A stretch of 20,350 nt of DNA from an uncultured Peptococcaceae bacterium (lineage in GTDB: Bacteria > Bacillota > Peptococcia > Peptococcales > Peptococcaceae). A model generated the notes under the pieces. That model worked only from the letters and a program-made list of their open reading frames with translations. It had not been told where the DNA came from and made no database searches. Position numbers and translations under genes: made by a program. Shown in pieces: positions 1-7,528 of this stretch. Within the stretch, counting starts at the first letter, position 1; each line of letters opens with the position of its first letter. The stretch spans positions 1 to 20,350 of the forward strand of contig CALIQN010000043.1 of assembly GCA_938044045.1 (NCBI GenBank). Direction: 5' to 3'.

Positions 1-345
1 ATGTATGCCTTTATTGATGCAGAAAATTATCAACGTGTGGTGACTGGCGTAACTGTAAAAGAAGCTTTTAATGCCTTTAGTACAGATACTGGCAATACAA
101 ATATAGATGATAGTACCGATGCTCCAACCGAAGTAATCAATGGTAAAATTAGTGCCAAAGAAACGGTCTTGATAGATGGAGATACTTATTATTACTTTAT
201 GCTAGAAGGCGCATCTACGGTATATATTGCACCATACAGTCTAGGCGACTTTGTACCGTTCTTAAAGGCAGGCGATATGGTAGCTTTGACGGTAAGACAA
301 TCGGATAGTACAAGTAAGCGTGTGTTAGAATTAGAAAAGAAATAA
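1..345 (+). CDS. C-terminal part of an unrecognised protein (5' end probably outside window)
   Basis: The frame is open from the first base of the window to a TAA at 343-345, giving 114 residues. The first codon happens to be ATG, but no upstream sequence is visible, so it may be internal to a longer gene. The sequence is soluble, with no membrane segment or cysteine. Its last ~65 residues alternate short hydrophobic strands with turns (IDGDTYYYFMLEG, VYIAPYSLGDFVPFL, DMVALTVRQ), which suggests a small beta-barrel such as an OB- or SH3-like fold. I do not recognise the family. A strong terminator follows directly, so this is the last gene of its transcript. Confidence 0.6.
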   Translation: MYAFIDAENYQRVVTGVTVKEAFNAFSTDTGNTNIDDSTDAPTEVINGKISAKETVLIDGDTYYYFMLEGASTVYIAPYSLGDFVPFLKAGDMVALTVRQSDSTSKRVLELEKK

Positions 346-350
346 TAAGA

Positions 351-391
351 AACGTATCTAAATAAAAGTTTTTATTTAGATACGTTTTTTT
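351..391 (+). terminator. Rho-independent terminator
   Basis: A perfect 16-bp inverted repeat (351-366 with 371-386) closes a 4-nt loop and is followed by a T run to 391. It starts 5 nt after the upstream stop codon and separates that gene from the dehydrogenase unit. Confidence 0.9.
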
Positions 392-436
392 ATCAAATAA
401 TTTACAAAAAAAGAATAAAAAATAGAAAATTTAGTG

Positions 437-442
437 TATAAT
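437..442 (+). promoter_or_regulatory. Candidate -10 box for the dehydrogenase/PBP unit
   Basis: A consensus TATAAT lies 30 nt before the ATG at 473, in the only gap between the upstream terminator and the gene. No convincing -35 is seen at the expected distance, because the region is almost pure A/T, so only the -10 is called. Confidence 0.4.
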
Positions 443-472
443 TAGATTGTGATACCACAAAGGAGGGATTTT

Positions 473-1294
473 ATGACTGTTGTCTTATTAACAGGTGCTA
501 GTAGTGGTATAGGCTGGATAACTTCAATTTACTTAGCGTCAAAGGGCTACAGGGTGTATGCCGTGGCGAGAAGGCTTGAAAAATTAGAGTCTTTAAAACA
601 ATATGGGATTAGACCATTGTTTATGGACTTATGTGATGAAAACACAATGCAGACAGTTATAAAAACCATTGTGCAAGAAGAAGGTAAGATAGATATTCTG
701 ATTAATAATGCTGGTTATGGTGTTTATGGTGCCATTGAAGATGTGGATTTAACAGAAGCCAAAAGACAATTTGAAGTCAATCTTTTTGCCCAAGCTAGAC
801 TGACTCAGCTTGTCCTTCCTTATATGAGAGAACAGAGAAAGGGCAAAATTATTAATGTTTCTTCCATTGCTGGAAAGATGACCTTACCATTAGGGGCATG
901 GTACCATGCATCTAAACATGCACTTGAAGCATATAGTGATGCCTTGAGGATGGAAGTCAAAGATTTTGGTATAGATGTTATTATTATTGAACCAGGTGCG
1001 ATAAAAACACCTTGGGGAGTTATTGTGGGGGAAAATTTACAAGACTTAGCTCAAGATAGTGCCTACCAAGAAATGACAGAAAAGCAAGCGAAGTTCTTAT
1101 TAAAACATTATACAAAAAATCCCTTTCTTTCTACACCTAAGCGTGTTGCAGAGTGTATTTATCAAGCAGTAGTGGCGAGCAAGCCAAAGACTCGATACTT
1201 AGTTGGGTTTGGTTCAAAAACAATAGTCCTAATAAAAAGCATATTGCCAGATAGGGTATTTGATAGTATGGTTAAACGACTGATGAAATGGTGA
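473..1294 (+). CDS. Short-chain dehydrogenase/reductase (SDR), classical type
   Basis: This is a 273-residue NAD(P)-dependent oxidoreductase of the classical SDR family, which is the usual length. It carries the dinucleotide-binding TGASSGIG (residues 7-14), the structural NNAG (78-81), an active-site Ser in NVSS (130-131), the catalytic YHASK (Tyr144, Lys148), and EPGAIKTPW after the active site. Arg residues after strand 2 (VARR, 31-34) favour NADP(H). The frame extends up to a GTG at 449, but that codon lies before the ribosome binding site AGGAGGG (461-467), so ATG 473 is the start. The penicillin-binding protein begins 8 nt after the stop, so the two are probably co-transcribed. The substrate cannot be predicted; its partner does not point to one. 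Confidence 0.9.
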   Translation: MTVVLLTGASSGIGWITSIYLASKGYRVYAVARRLEKLESLKQYGIRPLFMDLCDENTMQTVIKTIVQEEGKIDILINNAGYGVYGAIEDVDLTEAKRQFEVNLFAQARLTQLVLPYMREQRKGKIINVSSIAGKMTLPLGAWYHASKHALEAYSDALRMEVKDFGIDVIIIEPGAIKTPWGVIVGENLQDLAQDSAYQEMTEKQAKFLLKHYTKNPFLSTPKRVAECIYQAVVASKPKTRYLVGFGSKTIVLIKSILPDRVFDSMVKRLMKW

Positions 1295-1302
1295 GGTAAA
1301 AG

Positions 1303-3201
1303 ATGAAGTATAAATATGGTATTTTAGCAATCGTATTAGGTTTTTGTATTACTTTATCGGGATGCTTATTTGATAAGCCAATTGATGATGGGATTGATAC
1401 GGTGACAGAGGCACTGAGTGGAAGAAATATAGAGGCAATCTATCCACTACTATCAAGTGATAGTCAAAGTATCTATTCTAAAGAAGCCCTTACTTCAGAA
1501 CTAGCAAATTTAGATTCAAGACTAAAAACAATCGATGCGAAGTTATCCAAAGTAGATTTTGACAAGGAAAACAGTGATGATATGACAAGACTTTATCATG
1601 CTATGTTTACCTTAAATACAGCTTATGGCGAAGTTGAAGGGCCTGTTGACATCAAGCTGACCAAGGTTGTTGGCGAAACTCAAAATGTTAATGGTGAACA
1701 AAAAGATATCTGGAAATTTGATTGGAACAGAAGTTATGTTTTTCCTGGCTTAAAAGATGGTGATGAGTTGGGCTTTACAGTTGTACCAGCCAATCGTGGG
1801 ATGCTTTTGGATAGAGACGGTAAAGTCCTAGCAAAGGATGTTGCACCAGGTAAGCGTGTTTATCCTCTTGGTAATTTGACAAGTGATGCTGTAGGCTTTG
1901 TGCGTATGGCAACAGAAAATGATGTCGCTGAATATAAAGCAGAGCATCCAAATCTTGAGACAAAGCTCCAAGTGGGGATGAATTTAGGCCGTCTAGGTTT
2001 AGAAAAAGCCTATCAAGAAAGGCTATGTGGTGAAAATGGTCTAAAGGTCTATCTCAAGGCTCAACCGGAAAATATTCTCTTAAAAGGTGAGCCAAAAAAT
2101 GGCGAAGATATCAAAACTACCTTAGACTTAAAAGTTCAACAAGCATTATTTAATCAAGTCAGTGGTGAATATGGTGCTGGAACAGCGATGAATCCTCAAA
2201 ATGGAGAGGTTTTGGCACTTGTTTGCAGCCCAAGCCTTAATGTTGATATTTGGTCTGATGCAGCAATGAGTGCTGAACAATGGAATAATTTAAAAGCTCA
2301 ATCTCAAACACCATATGAAGGACTGTTTTCTCAGACTTTTCTTCCAGGTTCAACACAAAAATTATTGACCTCTATTATTGGGCTTAATCATGGTGTAATT
2401 ACAACAGCTGATAATTCAGGTTATAATATATCAGGTTCTCGTTGGCAGCCTGACAGCTCTTGGGGTGGTTATACAGTTCATAGGGTAACGCCTATTGATG
2501 GGTTTATCACTTTAAAGACAGCATTGATCCATTCAGATAACATCTTCTTTTCTAAAGTCGCTTTAGATGTAGGTATGGAGACCTATATTCAAGCCTTGCA
2601 AAATTTGGGTATCGGTCAAGAAGTGCCAAGTGATCTTAAAATCTATAAAAGCCGTATTTCAAATAGTGGGACATTGACAGGACCAATTGCCTTAGTAGAT
2701 ACTGCCTATGGGCAAGCACAAAATCTCATTGCACCTTTGCAAATGAACATGTACTATTCTGCGCTGCTTAATGGGGGAGATGTTTTAATTCCTCAAACGA
2801 GTTTAGGTGCTGAAAAGAAAGTGTGGAAAGGTAAGGTCACCTCTCAAGATAACATTAATTATATCAATCTCGCCCTAGAGCAAGCCGTAAATGTTGTTCA
2901 TCCTAATGCGAGACGATCTTTTGCTCGTTCTGCTGGGAAGACAGGTACAGCAGAAGTTGGGGCTGATGGTAGTGTTAATCTGGGTTGGTTTTGTGGCTTT
3001 GATTTAAATAATCCTTATCTTTGTACCTGTATTATGATTAACTATGTTGAAAATAGAGGTGGTAGTGATGTCAATACAGGAAAATTTGGTAATATGCTAG
3101 ATGAGCTTTATGTCAATGGTCAAAAGTATGTCCCTAGTGGTGTTGTACTTCCACAGGAAAATGCAGAAAATAATACAAATGCACCCCAAGCAAAGAGTTA
3201 A
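1303..3201 (+). CDS. Class B penicillin-binding protein, MecA_N/PBP3-like lipoprotein
   Basis: This 632-residue D,D-transpeptidase cross-links peptidoglycan outside the membrane. A lipoprotein signal ends in LSGC (Cys21), so the enzyme is probably anchored by a lipid rather than a transmembrane helix. Residues ~22-150 fit the NTF2-like MecA_N domain, and ~160-260 fit the PBP dimerisation domain, which begins RGMLLDRDG (165-173). The transpeptidase domain has all three signature motifs: S-T-Q-K (Ser350 nucleophile, Lys353), SDN (411-413) and KTG (546-548). Family members include B. subtilis PbpC and the resistance protein PBP2a; the motifs alone do not show low beta-lactam affinity. The C-terminal ~20 residues are a polar Asn/Ala-rich tail. 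The start has GAGGTAAAAG just upstream, overlapping the SDR stop, and a terminator follows. Confidence 0.92.
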   Translation: MKYKYGILAIVLGFCITLSGCLFDKPIDDGIDTVTEALSGRNIEAIYPLLSSDSQSIYSKEALTSELANLDSRLKTIDAKLSKVDFDKENSDDMTRLYHAMFTLNTAYGEVEGPVDIKLTKVVGETQNVNGEQKDIWKFDWNRSYVFPGLKDGDELGFTVVPANRGMLLDRDGKVLAKDVAPGKRVYPLGNLTSDAVGFVRMATENDVAEYKAEHPNLETKLQVGMNLGRLGLEKAYQERLCGENGLKVYLKAQPENILLKGEPKNGEDIKTTLDLKVQQALFNQVSGEYGAGTAMNPQNGEVLALVCSPSLNVDIWSDAAMSAEQWNNLKAQSQTPYEGLFSQTFLPGSTQKLLTSIIGLNHGVITTADNSGYNISGSRWQPDSSWGGYTVHRVTPIDGFITLKTALIHSDNIFFSKVALDVGMETYIQALQNLGIGQEVPSDLKIYKSRISNSGTLTGPIALVDTAYGQAQNLIAPLQMNMYYSALLNGGDVLIPQTSLGAEKKVWKGKVTSQDNINYINLALEQAVNVVHPNARRSFARSAGKTGTAEVGADGSVNLGWFCGFDLNNPYLCTCIMINYVENRGGSDVNTGKFGNMLDELYVNGQKYVPSGVVLPQENAENNTNAPQAKS

Positions 3202-3202
3202 C

Positions 3203-3262
3203 TATAGAAAAATAAAAAAGTCAAACACGTTGGTTGTTTGGCTTTTTTTTATTTTTCTATAA
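3203..3262 (+). terminator. Rho-independent terminator after the PBP gene
   Basis: The core hairpin pairs 3219-3227 with 3235-3243 around a short loop and is followed by an 8-T run (3243-3250). Flanking A- and T-rich arms (AGAAAAATA with TATTTTTCT) extend the pairing almost to 3203 and 3262. Confidence 0.85.
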
Positions 3263-3288
3263 TATAAGTTATTCTTACAAGATAGGGT

Positions 3289-3324
3289 TTGACATTTACA
3301 GTTACCAATGGTAAACTATACAAT
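3289..3324 (+). promoter_or_regulatory. Candidate feo promoter with embedded palindromic operator
   Basis: The promoter region contains TTGACA (3289-3294) and TTTACA (3295-3300) as -35 candidates and TATACAAT (3317-3324) as the -10 region. TTTACA with TACAAT at 18-nt spacing is the most workable pair. Between them lies a perfect odd palindrome TTACCA-A-TGGTAA (3302-3314). A protein bound there would block polymerase, as expected for a metal-responsive repressor on an iron uptake operon. The identity of the regulator is inference; the sequence does not match the classical Fur box. Confidence 0.5.
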
Positions 3325-3333
3325 GTTAAGTGT

Positions 3334-3349
3334 AAGTTATAAATAACTT
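3334..3349 (+). promoter_or_regulatory. Palindrome in the feo leader, next to the ribosome binding site
   Basis: AAGTTAT-AA-ATAACTT is a perfect 16-nt palindrome that ends just before the AAGGAG ribosome binding site (3351-3356) of the first feoA. It could be a second operator half or a weak RNA hairpin. The sequence shows only the symmetry. Confidence 0.35.
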
Positions 3350-3366
3350 TAAGGAGTTAGATTGAC

Positions 3367-3615
3367 ATGACAAATTTAGGTTCGGGACTACGTATCACAC
3401 TTTCTCATGGTGAGATAGGAAAAACTTACCAGGTGGTAAAAATATCAGGAAGAGATGAAACAATTAAGCATATTAATGATTTAGGCTTAATTGTAGATTC
3501 TACAGTCACCTTAGTTAATTCTGCTGCAGGTAATATGATACTAAATATCAGAGAAGCTCGCATTGGGATAGGAAAGGACTTAGCCGATAAAGTGACTGTT
3601 GTTGAAGTGGGTTAA
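3367..3615 (+). CDS. feoA: FeoA domain protein (first copy)
   Basis: This 82-residue cytosolic protein has the SH3-like FeoA fold. FeoA proteins assist the FeoB ferrous iron transporter, probably by binding its cytoplasmic part. The family pattern is seen in GKTYQVVKISGRDETIKHINDLGLIVDSTVTLV, shown here as the short blocks GKTYQVVKI (19-27) and NDLGLIVDS, with a C-terminal strand after an ARIGIGKDLA segment. AAGGAG at 3351-3356 supports ATG 3367. It is the first gene of an iron uptake operon, followed 37 nt later by a second feoA that resembles it only at domain level. Two separate FeoA proteins are common in Bacillota. Confidence 0.85.
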   Translation: MTNLGSGLRITLSHGEIGKTYQVVKISGRDETIKHINDLGLIVDSTVTLVNSAAGNMILNIREARIGIGKDLADKVTVVEVG

Positions 3616-3652
3616 CTTTGAGTGATGTTATCAATTATAAGGAGGTGTTGGT

Positions 3653-3877
3653 ATGAGTAAGGTATTAGCAGACTTACAGCCTGGAGAATCTGGCATTGTT
3701 GCTAAAATTTTAGGTGAGGGTGCTGTCAAAAGACGTCTGATGGATATGGGCATCACACGAGGCACAGAAGTCTTTGTGCGTAAGGTAGCACCTTTGGGCG
3801 ATCCTATTCAAGTGACTATCAGAGGATACGAGCTTTCTCTAAGAAAAGGAGATGCTAAGAACGTCGAAATGAAGTAA
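3653..3877 (+). CDS. feoA: FeoA domain protein (second copy)
   Basis: This 74-residue SH3-like FeoA protein shows the family hallmark RRLMDMGITRGTEVFV (residues 27-42) and the terminal strands PIQVTIRGYELSLRKGDA. This copy is closer to the canonical FeoA than the first one. An ideal ribosome binding site AAGGAGG (3639-3645) sits 7 nt before the start. It lies 37 nt upstream of feoB, so FeoB may use either or both FeoA proteins. Nothing in the sequence assigns them separate roles. Confidence 0.9.
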   Translation: MSKVLADLQPGESGIVAKILGEGAVKRRLMDMGITRGTEVFVRKVAPLGDPIQVTIRGYELSLRKGDAKNVEMK

Positions 3878-3914
3878 GTTTTTTAGTAGAAAATTTATAA
3901 TTTAGGAGGAAGTT

Positions 3915-5933
3915 ATGCGATTTATTGCCCTTTTAGGTAATCCAAACGCAGGTAAAACAACCCTGTTTAATGAATTGACAGGATCAAAACAACATGTTGG
4001 GAACTGGCCTGGAGTAACGGTAGAAAAAAAGGAAGGGAAGTTAAAAAACCATAAAAACGATGTTACCATCGTTGACCTTCCAGGGATCTATTCTTTATCC
4101 CCTTATACTTTAGAAGAAGTTGTATCAAGAGATTATATTATTAAAGAAAAACCAAGTGCTATTATCAATATTATTGATGCAACCAACTTAGAGCGTAACT
4201 TATACTTAACATCACAAGCAATTGAGACAGGGGTGCCTGTTGTTATTGCTTTAAATATGATGGACCTTATTGAAAAAAGAGGTCTAAAGATTGATATAGA
4301 TGAGTTATCCAAAGCTTTGGGTGGTATTCCTGTAGTGCCTATCTCAGCCCTTGAAAATCAAGGCTTAGATAAGCTTGTTGATGAAGCCTTAAAATTGGAT
4401 CAAGTTAAGGTGAATGCTTCGGTTTTAAGCTATGGTGAGAGTGTTGAAAAAGCCATTAGTGAGATAGAAGAAGTGGTAGGTTTAACAGGCGATGAAATGC
4501 GCTATCACGCCATTAAACTTATTGAAAACGATAAGAGAGTTAAAGAAGATTTAAAACTCTCTCCTGAAGTGGTGAAGAAAGTTGAGGCAATTGTTGCTGA
4601 TCTAGAAGATGAGCTGGATAACGATGGTGAAACAATTATTACCAATAGTCGTTATGATTTTATTGGTGCCTTTATGCCTCAAGTGATGACACGACCAAAA
4701 ACCAAAGAGAACTTAACAAGAACCGATAGAATTGATGCTGTTGTCACCAATAGATTTTTGGCCTTACCTATTTTTGGTCTTGTGATGTTTGTGGTTTACT
4801 ATATTGCCATTACAGCCATAGGTGGACCTTCTCAAGACTGGGTAGGGAATTATCTTGTCACACCATTCAGTGATTGGGTAACACAGTTTCTAACAGATGC
4901 TGGGGCAAGTGAATGGGTCATTGATATGCTTGTCAACGGTGCTATTGCCGGTGTTGGAGCAGTAATAACCTTTGTACCACAGCTCATGCTTTTGTATTTC
5001 TTCTTGTCCTTCTTAGAAGGTTGTGGCTACATGAGCCGTATTGCTTTCATCATGGATAGAATTTTCCGCCGTTTTGGTCTTTCTGGGAAGTCCTTTATTC
5101 CATTTTTGATGGCAACTGGTTGTGCAGTACCATCTATCTTGGCAACAAGAACCATTGAAAATGACAATGACCGTCGTATGACTGTTGTGCTTACAAGTTT
5201 TATGCCTTGCGGAGCAAAGCTTCCTATTGTGGCAATGTTAGCAGCAGCAGCTCTACCAGGAAATCCATTTATTGCCCCTGCAATGTATCTTGTAGCGATT
5301 ATAGCAATTATTTTGAGTGGGATTATTTTGAAACACACCCCACTTTTCTCTGGGGATCCAGCACCATTTATTATTGAGCTTCCAGAATATCGTATGCCAA
5401 AATTCAAAAATGTCTTGTTGATGATGTGGGAAAAGGCAAAAGGCTTTATTAAAAAGGCTGGTACGATTATTTTTGCTTCTTCTGTGATTATTTGGCTTAT
5501 AAGCTCTCACAATTTCAGTTTTGAATTGGTAGAGGTAGAGGATTCCATGATGGCAGCTTTAGGTGGCGTCATTGCGCCAATATTCCAACCACTAGGTTTT
5601 GGTACATGGCAGGCAGCTTCAGGTGCACTTGCAGGTCTAGTGGCAAAAGAAAACTTGGTTGCAACTTTGGCAGTCTTATATGGCTTGGGTGATGGCTTTA
5701 CAGACGGTACGGAACCACAGCTTGTCCAAGCGATTCAAGCAGCCTTTACGCCAGCCGCTGCAATGGCATATTTACTATTTAACCTTTTCTGTGTCCCTTG
5801 TATTGCAGCAATGGGTGCGATTAAGCGTGAAATGGTAAGTTGGAAATGGACGCTTTTTGCTTTCTTCTATCAATGTACCTTTGCCTATGTGATCGCTTTC
5901 CTTGTTTACCAAATCGGATCAAGATTATTTTAA
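3915..5933 (+). CDS. feoB: Ferrous iron transporter FeoB
   Basis: FeoB is a 672-residue inner-membrane Fe(II) transporter with a cytosolic G domain. The G motifs are GNPNAGKT (8-15, P-loop), WPGVTVE (31-37, switch I Thr), DLPG (54-57) and NMMD (114-117). A helical insertion domain follows to about residue 270, and then the membrane part begins. That part keeps the Cys-containing gate motifs ATGCAVPS (Cys403), MPCGAKLP (Cys432) and CVPC (626-629), implicated in Fe(II) passage in this family. The length is normal for Bacillota and shorter than the proteobacterial protein. The ribosome binding site AGGAGG lies at 3904-3909. The gene ends right at a strong terminator. Confidence 0.97.
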   Translation: MRFIALLGNPNAGKTTLFNELTGSKQHVGNWPGVTVEKKEGKLKNHKNDVTIVDLPGIYSLSPYTLEEVVSRDYIIKEKPSAIINIIDATNLERNLYLTSQAIETGVPVVIALNMMDLIEKRGLKIDIDELSKALGGIPVVPISALENQGLDKLVDEALKLDQVKVNASVLSYGESVEKAISEIEEVVGLTGDEMRYHAIKLIENDKRVKEDLKLSPEVVKKVEAIVADLEDELDNDGETIITNSRYDFIGAFMPQVMTRPKTKENLTRTDRIDAVVTNRFLALPIFGLVMFVVYYIAITAIGGPSQDWVGNYLVTPFSDWVTQFLTDAGASEWVIDMLVNGAIAGVGAVITFVPQLMLLYFFLSFLEGCGYMSRIAFIMDRIFRRFGLSGKSFIPFLMATGCAVPSILATRTIENDNDRRMTVVLTSFMPCGAKLPIVAMLAAAALPGNPFIAPAMYLVAIIAIILSGIILKHTPLFSGDPAPFIIELPEYRMPKFKNVLLMMWEKAKGFIKKAGTIIFASSVIIWLISSHNFSFELVEVEDSMMAALGGVIAPIFQPLGFGTWQAASGALAGLVAKENLVATLAVLYGLGDGFTDGTEPQLVQAIQAAFTPAAAMAYLLFNLFCVPCIAAMGAIKREMVSWKWTLFAFFYQCTFAYVIAFLVYQIGSRLF

Positions 5934-5969
5934 AAAAAAACCTCTGCCTAATACGGCAGAGGTTTTTTT
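5932..5969 (+). terminator. Strong terminator directly after feoB
   Basis: CCTCTGCC (5941-5948) pairs perfectly with GGCAGAGG (5955-5962) over a 6-nt loop. Nine A's precede it and seven T's follow, so it could act in both directions. It separates feoB from the small Cys-rich gene that belongs to the same system. Confidence 0.92.
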
Positions 5970-6021
5970 CAAAGCTTAAGTTGTGTATATATAAATTAGA
6001 ATAATATAAGGAGGAATCACT

Positions 6022-6180
6022 ATGGTAACTTATCTTGTTGCGGCTCTCATTTTTGGTCTTACTGCTGGGATTATCTTCAGAGGTATCTATAAGCGAGTGA
6101 CAGGAAAGGGCAATACAGGTTGTGGCTGTGGTTGTAGCAGTTGTAGTAGTGGCTGCCTACCAACAGAAGAAAATAAATAA
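6022..6180 (+). CDS. FeoB-associated Cys-rich membrane protein
   Basis: This short gene of 52 codons starts at ATG 6022 with AAGGAGG at 6008-6014 and ends with TAA at 6178-6180. One N-terminal transmembrane helix (residues ~3-20, YLVAALIFGLTAGIIF) is followed by a basic stretch and a cluster CGCGCSSCSSGC with Cys at 34, 36, 38, 41 and 45. This layout matches the FeoB-associated Cys-rich membrane proteins that often lie behind feoB in Bacillota and may bind iron or an Fe-S cluster beside the transporter. The role is by family and position; no activity can be read from the sequence. A terminator separates it from feoB, so it needs read-through or its own promoter. TATATAAA around 5986-5995 is a possible -10. 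Confidence 0.85.
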   Translation: MVTYLVAALIFGLTAGIIFRGIYKRVTGKGNTGCGCGCSSCSSGCLPTEENK

Positions 6181-6217
6181 AAAAAGAGCTTATCCAATCA
6201 GTGGATAAGCTCTTTTT
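6181..6217. terminator. Bidirectional terminator between feo locus and convergent gene
   Basis: A perfect 15-bp stem (6181-6195 with 6203-6217) closes a 7-nt loop, with five A's at one end and five T's at the other. It serves the Cys-rich gene on the plus strand and the ATP-grasp gene that ends at 6229 on the minus strand. Confidence 0.9.
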
Positions 6218-6228
6218 GATTGAGCTGA

Positions 6229-7458
6229 TTATTTAGCATAGAGACGATATTTTTTAAAACTTTGTTGGTAAAAACGATTAATTCTGATATAACGATAGAG
6301 ATTCATGTCTTTGTCATACAGTAAGGTGTTACAGACTTTTTTTTCATTGATGAGGCGTCTAATTTGTGGTAAAAGCTTTGGATTAGCATATTCAAGGGCA
6401 AGACGCTTTGGCACATGCAACCATAAATAAGGATTATCATGGTAATGTGGTTTTGGTAAGGTCTTACCATGGATTAAGTCATCAATAAGATAGGTGACAA
6501 GGTTACAGCCACTAGCAGTGGTAAAAAAGCTAGAACGTCCTTGACGAATATTGATTTCAAAAACTTTAAATTTACCATCACGCGCATCATATTTTAAGTC
6601 AAAGTTGGCAAAGCCAACATAGCTAAGGGCTTCAAGAAAGTTTTGGTATTGTTCATAAAGGGCTGAATTAGCCTCTTGGATAATGCCATTATAATTACCA
6701 ATTCCATGAGGGGTGTGGTCTTCAAGGATGACATGGCCAAGACACATCATTTGCACCTTTTGAGCTTGATTGACATAAGCGTTTAAGACATACATTGCCG
6801 AAGCATCACCAGGAATAAAGTCTTGGATAATCAGGGTGTCGTCATAACCATTAGCATAGATAAGATCAACAATGTCTTGCATTTCTTCTCTTGTTTCTGC
6901 TTTATAAGCTTTTTTCTTGCCTTCAAAGTTTAAATCGACATAGGTAATGCTATTGCTGGCTTTGATGGCAACAGGAAAACCAAAGGGTAAGACGATGTCA
7001 TCCTTTGATTCTTTGGTGACAAAATAGGTATCAGGGTAGTCAAGTTGGTAGTCTTCACATATCTTATAAAAGGCTTCCTTGTTTTCCAGTTGCAGTTTCA
7101 AAGTATTAGGAATATATGGAATATAAAAATGCTGACTCAAGGTTTCTTTATATTGGCTAAGTAACTCTGTATAGCGATCCCCACAAGCAATGAGGACGAG
7201 CTTATCATAATAGGCAAGGTAAGCCTTGGCAATTTCATTTAAAGTATTTAAAAAACACTGATCTTGATCAAAGTCAGATTTGGTCTCGACATGGACGATT
7301 TTGCTGTGCTTGGTTTCCAGTAGAGGGTATTTCCCAAGGGCTAAAGATTTTATACCATAAGCTTGGTGAAAGGAGCGTGCCATACCATAGCAGTTGGCAT
7401 CAGTACCTAGCAATATAGGTAAAAATGTTGTATTCTTATTTTTAACAGAAAGATGCAA
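6229..7458 (-). CDS. ATP-grasp ligase, D-aspartate ligase-like
   Basis: This ATP-grasp carboxylate-amine ligase has about 409 residues. Visible features are ATP-binding FPVAIKAS (~161-168), a loop IIQDFIPGDAS, and the Mg/ATP motif EINIRQGRSSFF (~301-312) preceded by FANFDLKYDARDGK. The overall pattern, including ILLGTDANCYGMARSF near the N-terminus and MMCLGHVILEDHTP, closely resembles Enterococcus faecium D-aspartate ligase as I recall it. That enzyme adds D-Asp to the lysine side chain of the UDP-MurNAc-pentapeptide, giving a D-Asp/D-Asn cross-bridge. D-Asp as substrate is therefore likely but unproven; no aspartate racemase is adjacent. The frame extends to GTG at 7470, but AGGTGG (7472-7467) covers those codons and lies 8 nt before a TTG at 7458, so I chose TTG. 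It diverges from the FAD oxidoreductase. Confidence 0.75.
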   Translation of the reverse strand: MHLSVKNKNTTFLPILLGTDANCYGMARSFHQAYGIKSLALGKYPLLETKHSKIVHVETKSDFDQDQCFLNTLNEIAKAYLAYYDKLVLIACGDRYTELLSQYKETLSQHFYIPYIPNTLKLQLENKEAFYKICEDYQLDYPDTYFVTKESKDDIVLPFGFPVAIKASNSITYVDLNFEGKKKAYKAETREEMQDIVDLIYANGYDDTLIIQDFIPGDASAMYVLNAYVNQAQKVQMMCLGHVILEDHTPHGIGNYNGIIQEANSALYEQYQNFLEALSYVGFANFDLKYDARDGKFKVFEINIRQGRSSFFTTASGCNLVTYLIDDLIHGKTLPKPHYHDNPYLWLHVPKRLALEYANPKLLPQIRRLINEKKVCNTLLYDKDMNLYRYIRINRFYQQSFKKYRLYAK

Positions 7459-7528
7459 ATTAAACACCACCTAAAATTATCATTTCATTAGTCTATCATA
7501 CTTTGATGTAAGAGATAAGGGGGCAGAT

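Noticed and set aside
449..472. GTG start for the short-chain dehydrogenase
   Set aside because: The ribosome binding site AGGAGGG (461-467) lies inside this extension and points to ATG 473.
5027..5510. Two minus-strand frames within feoB
   Set aside because: They are antisense to the membrane domain of a certain feoB and have no ribosome binding site or recognisable motif.
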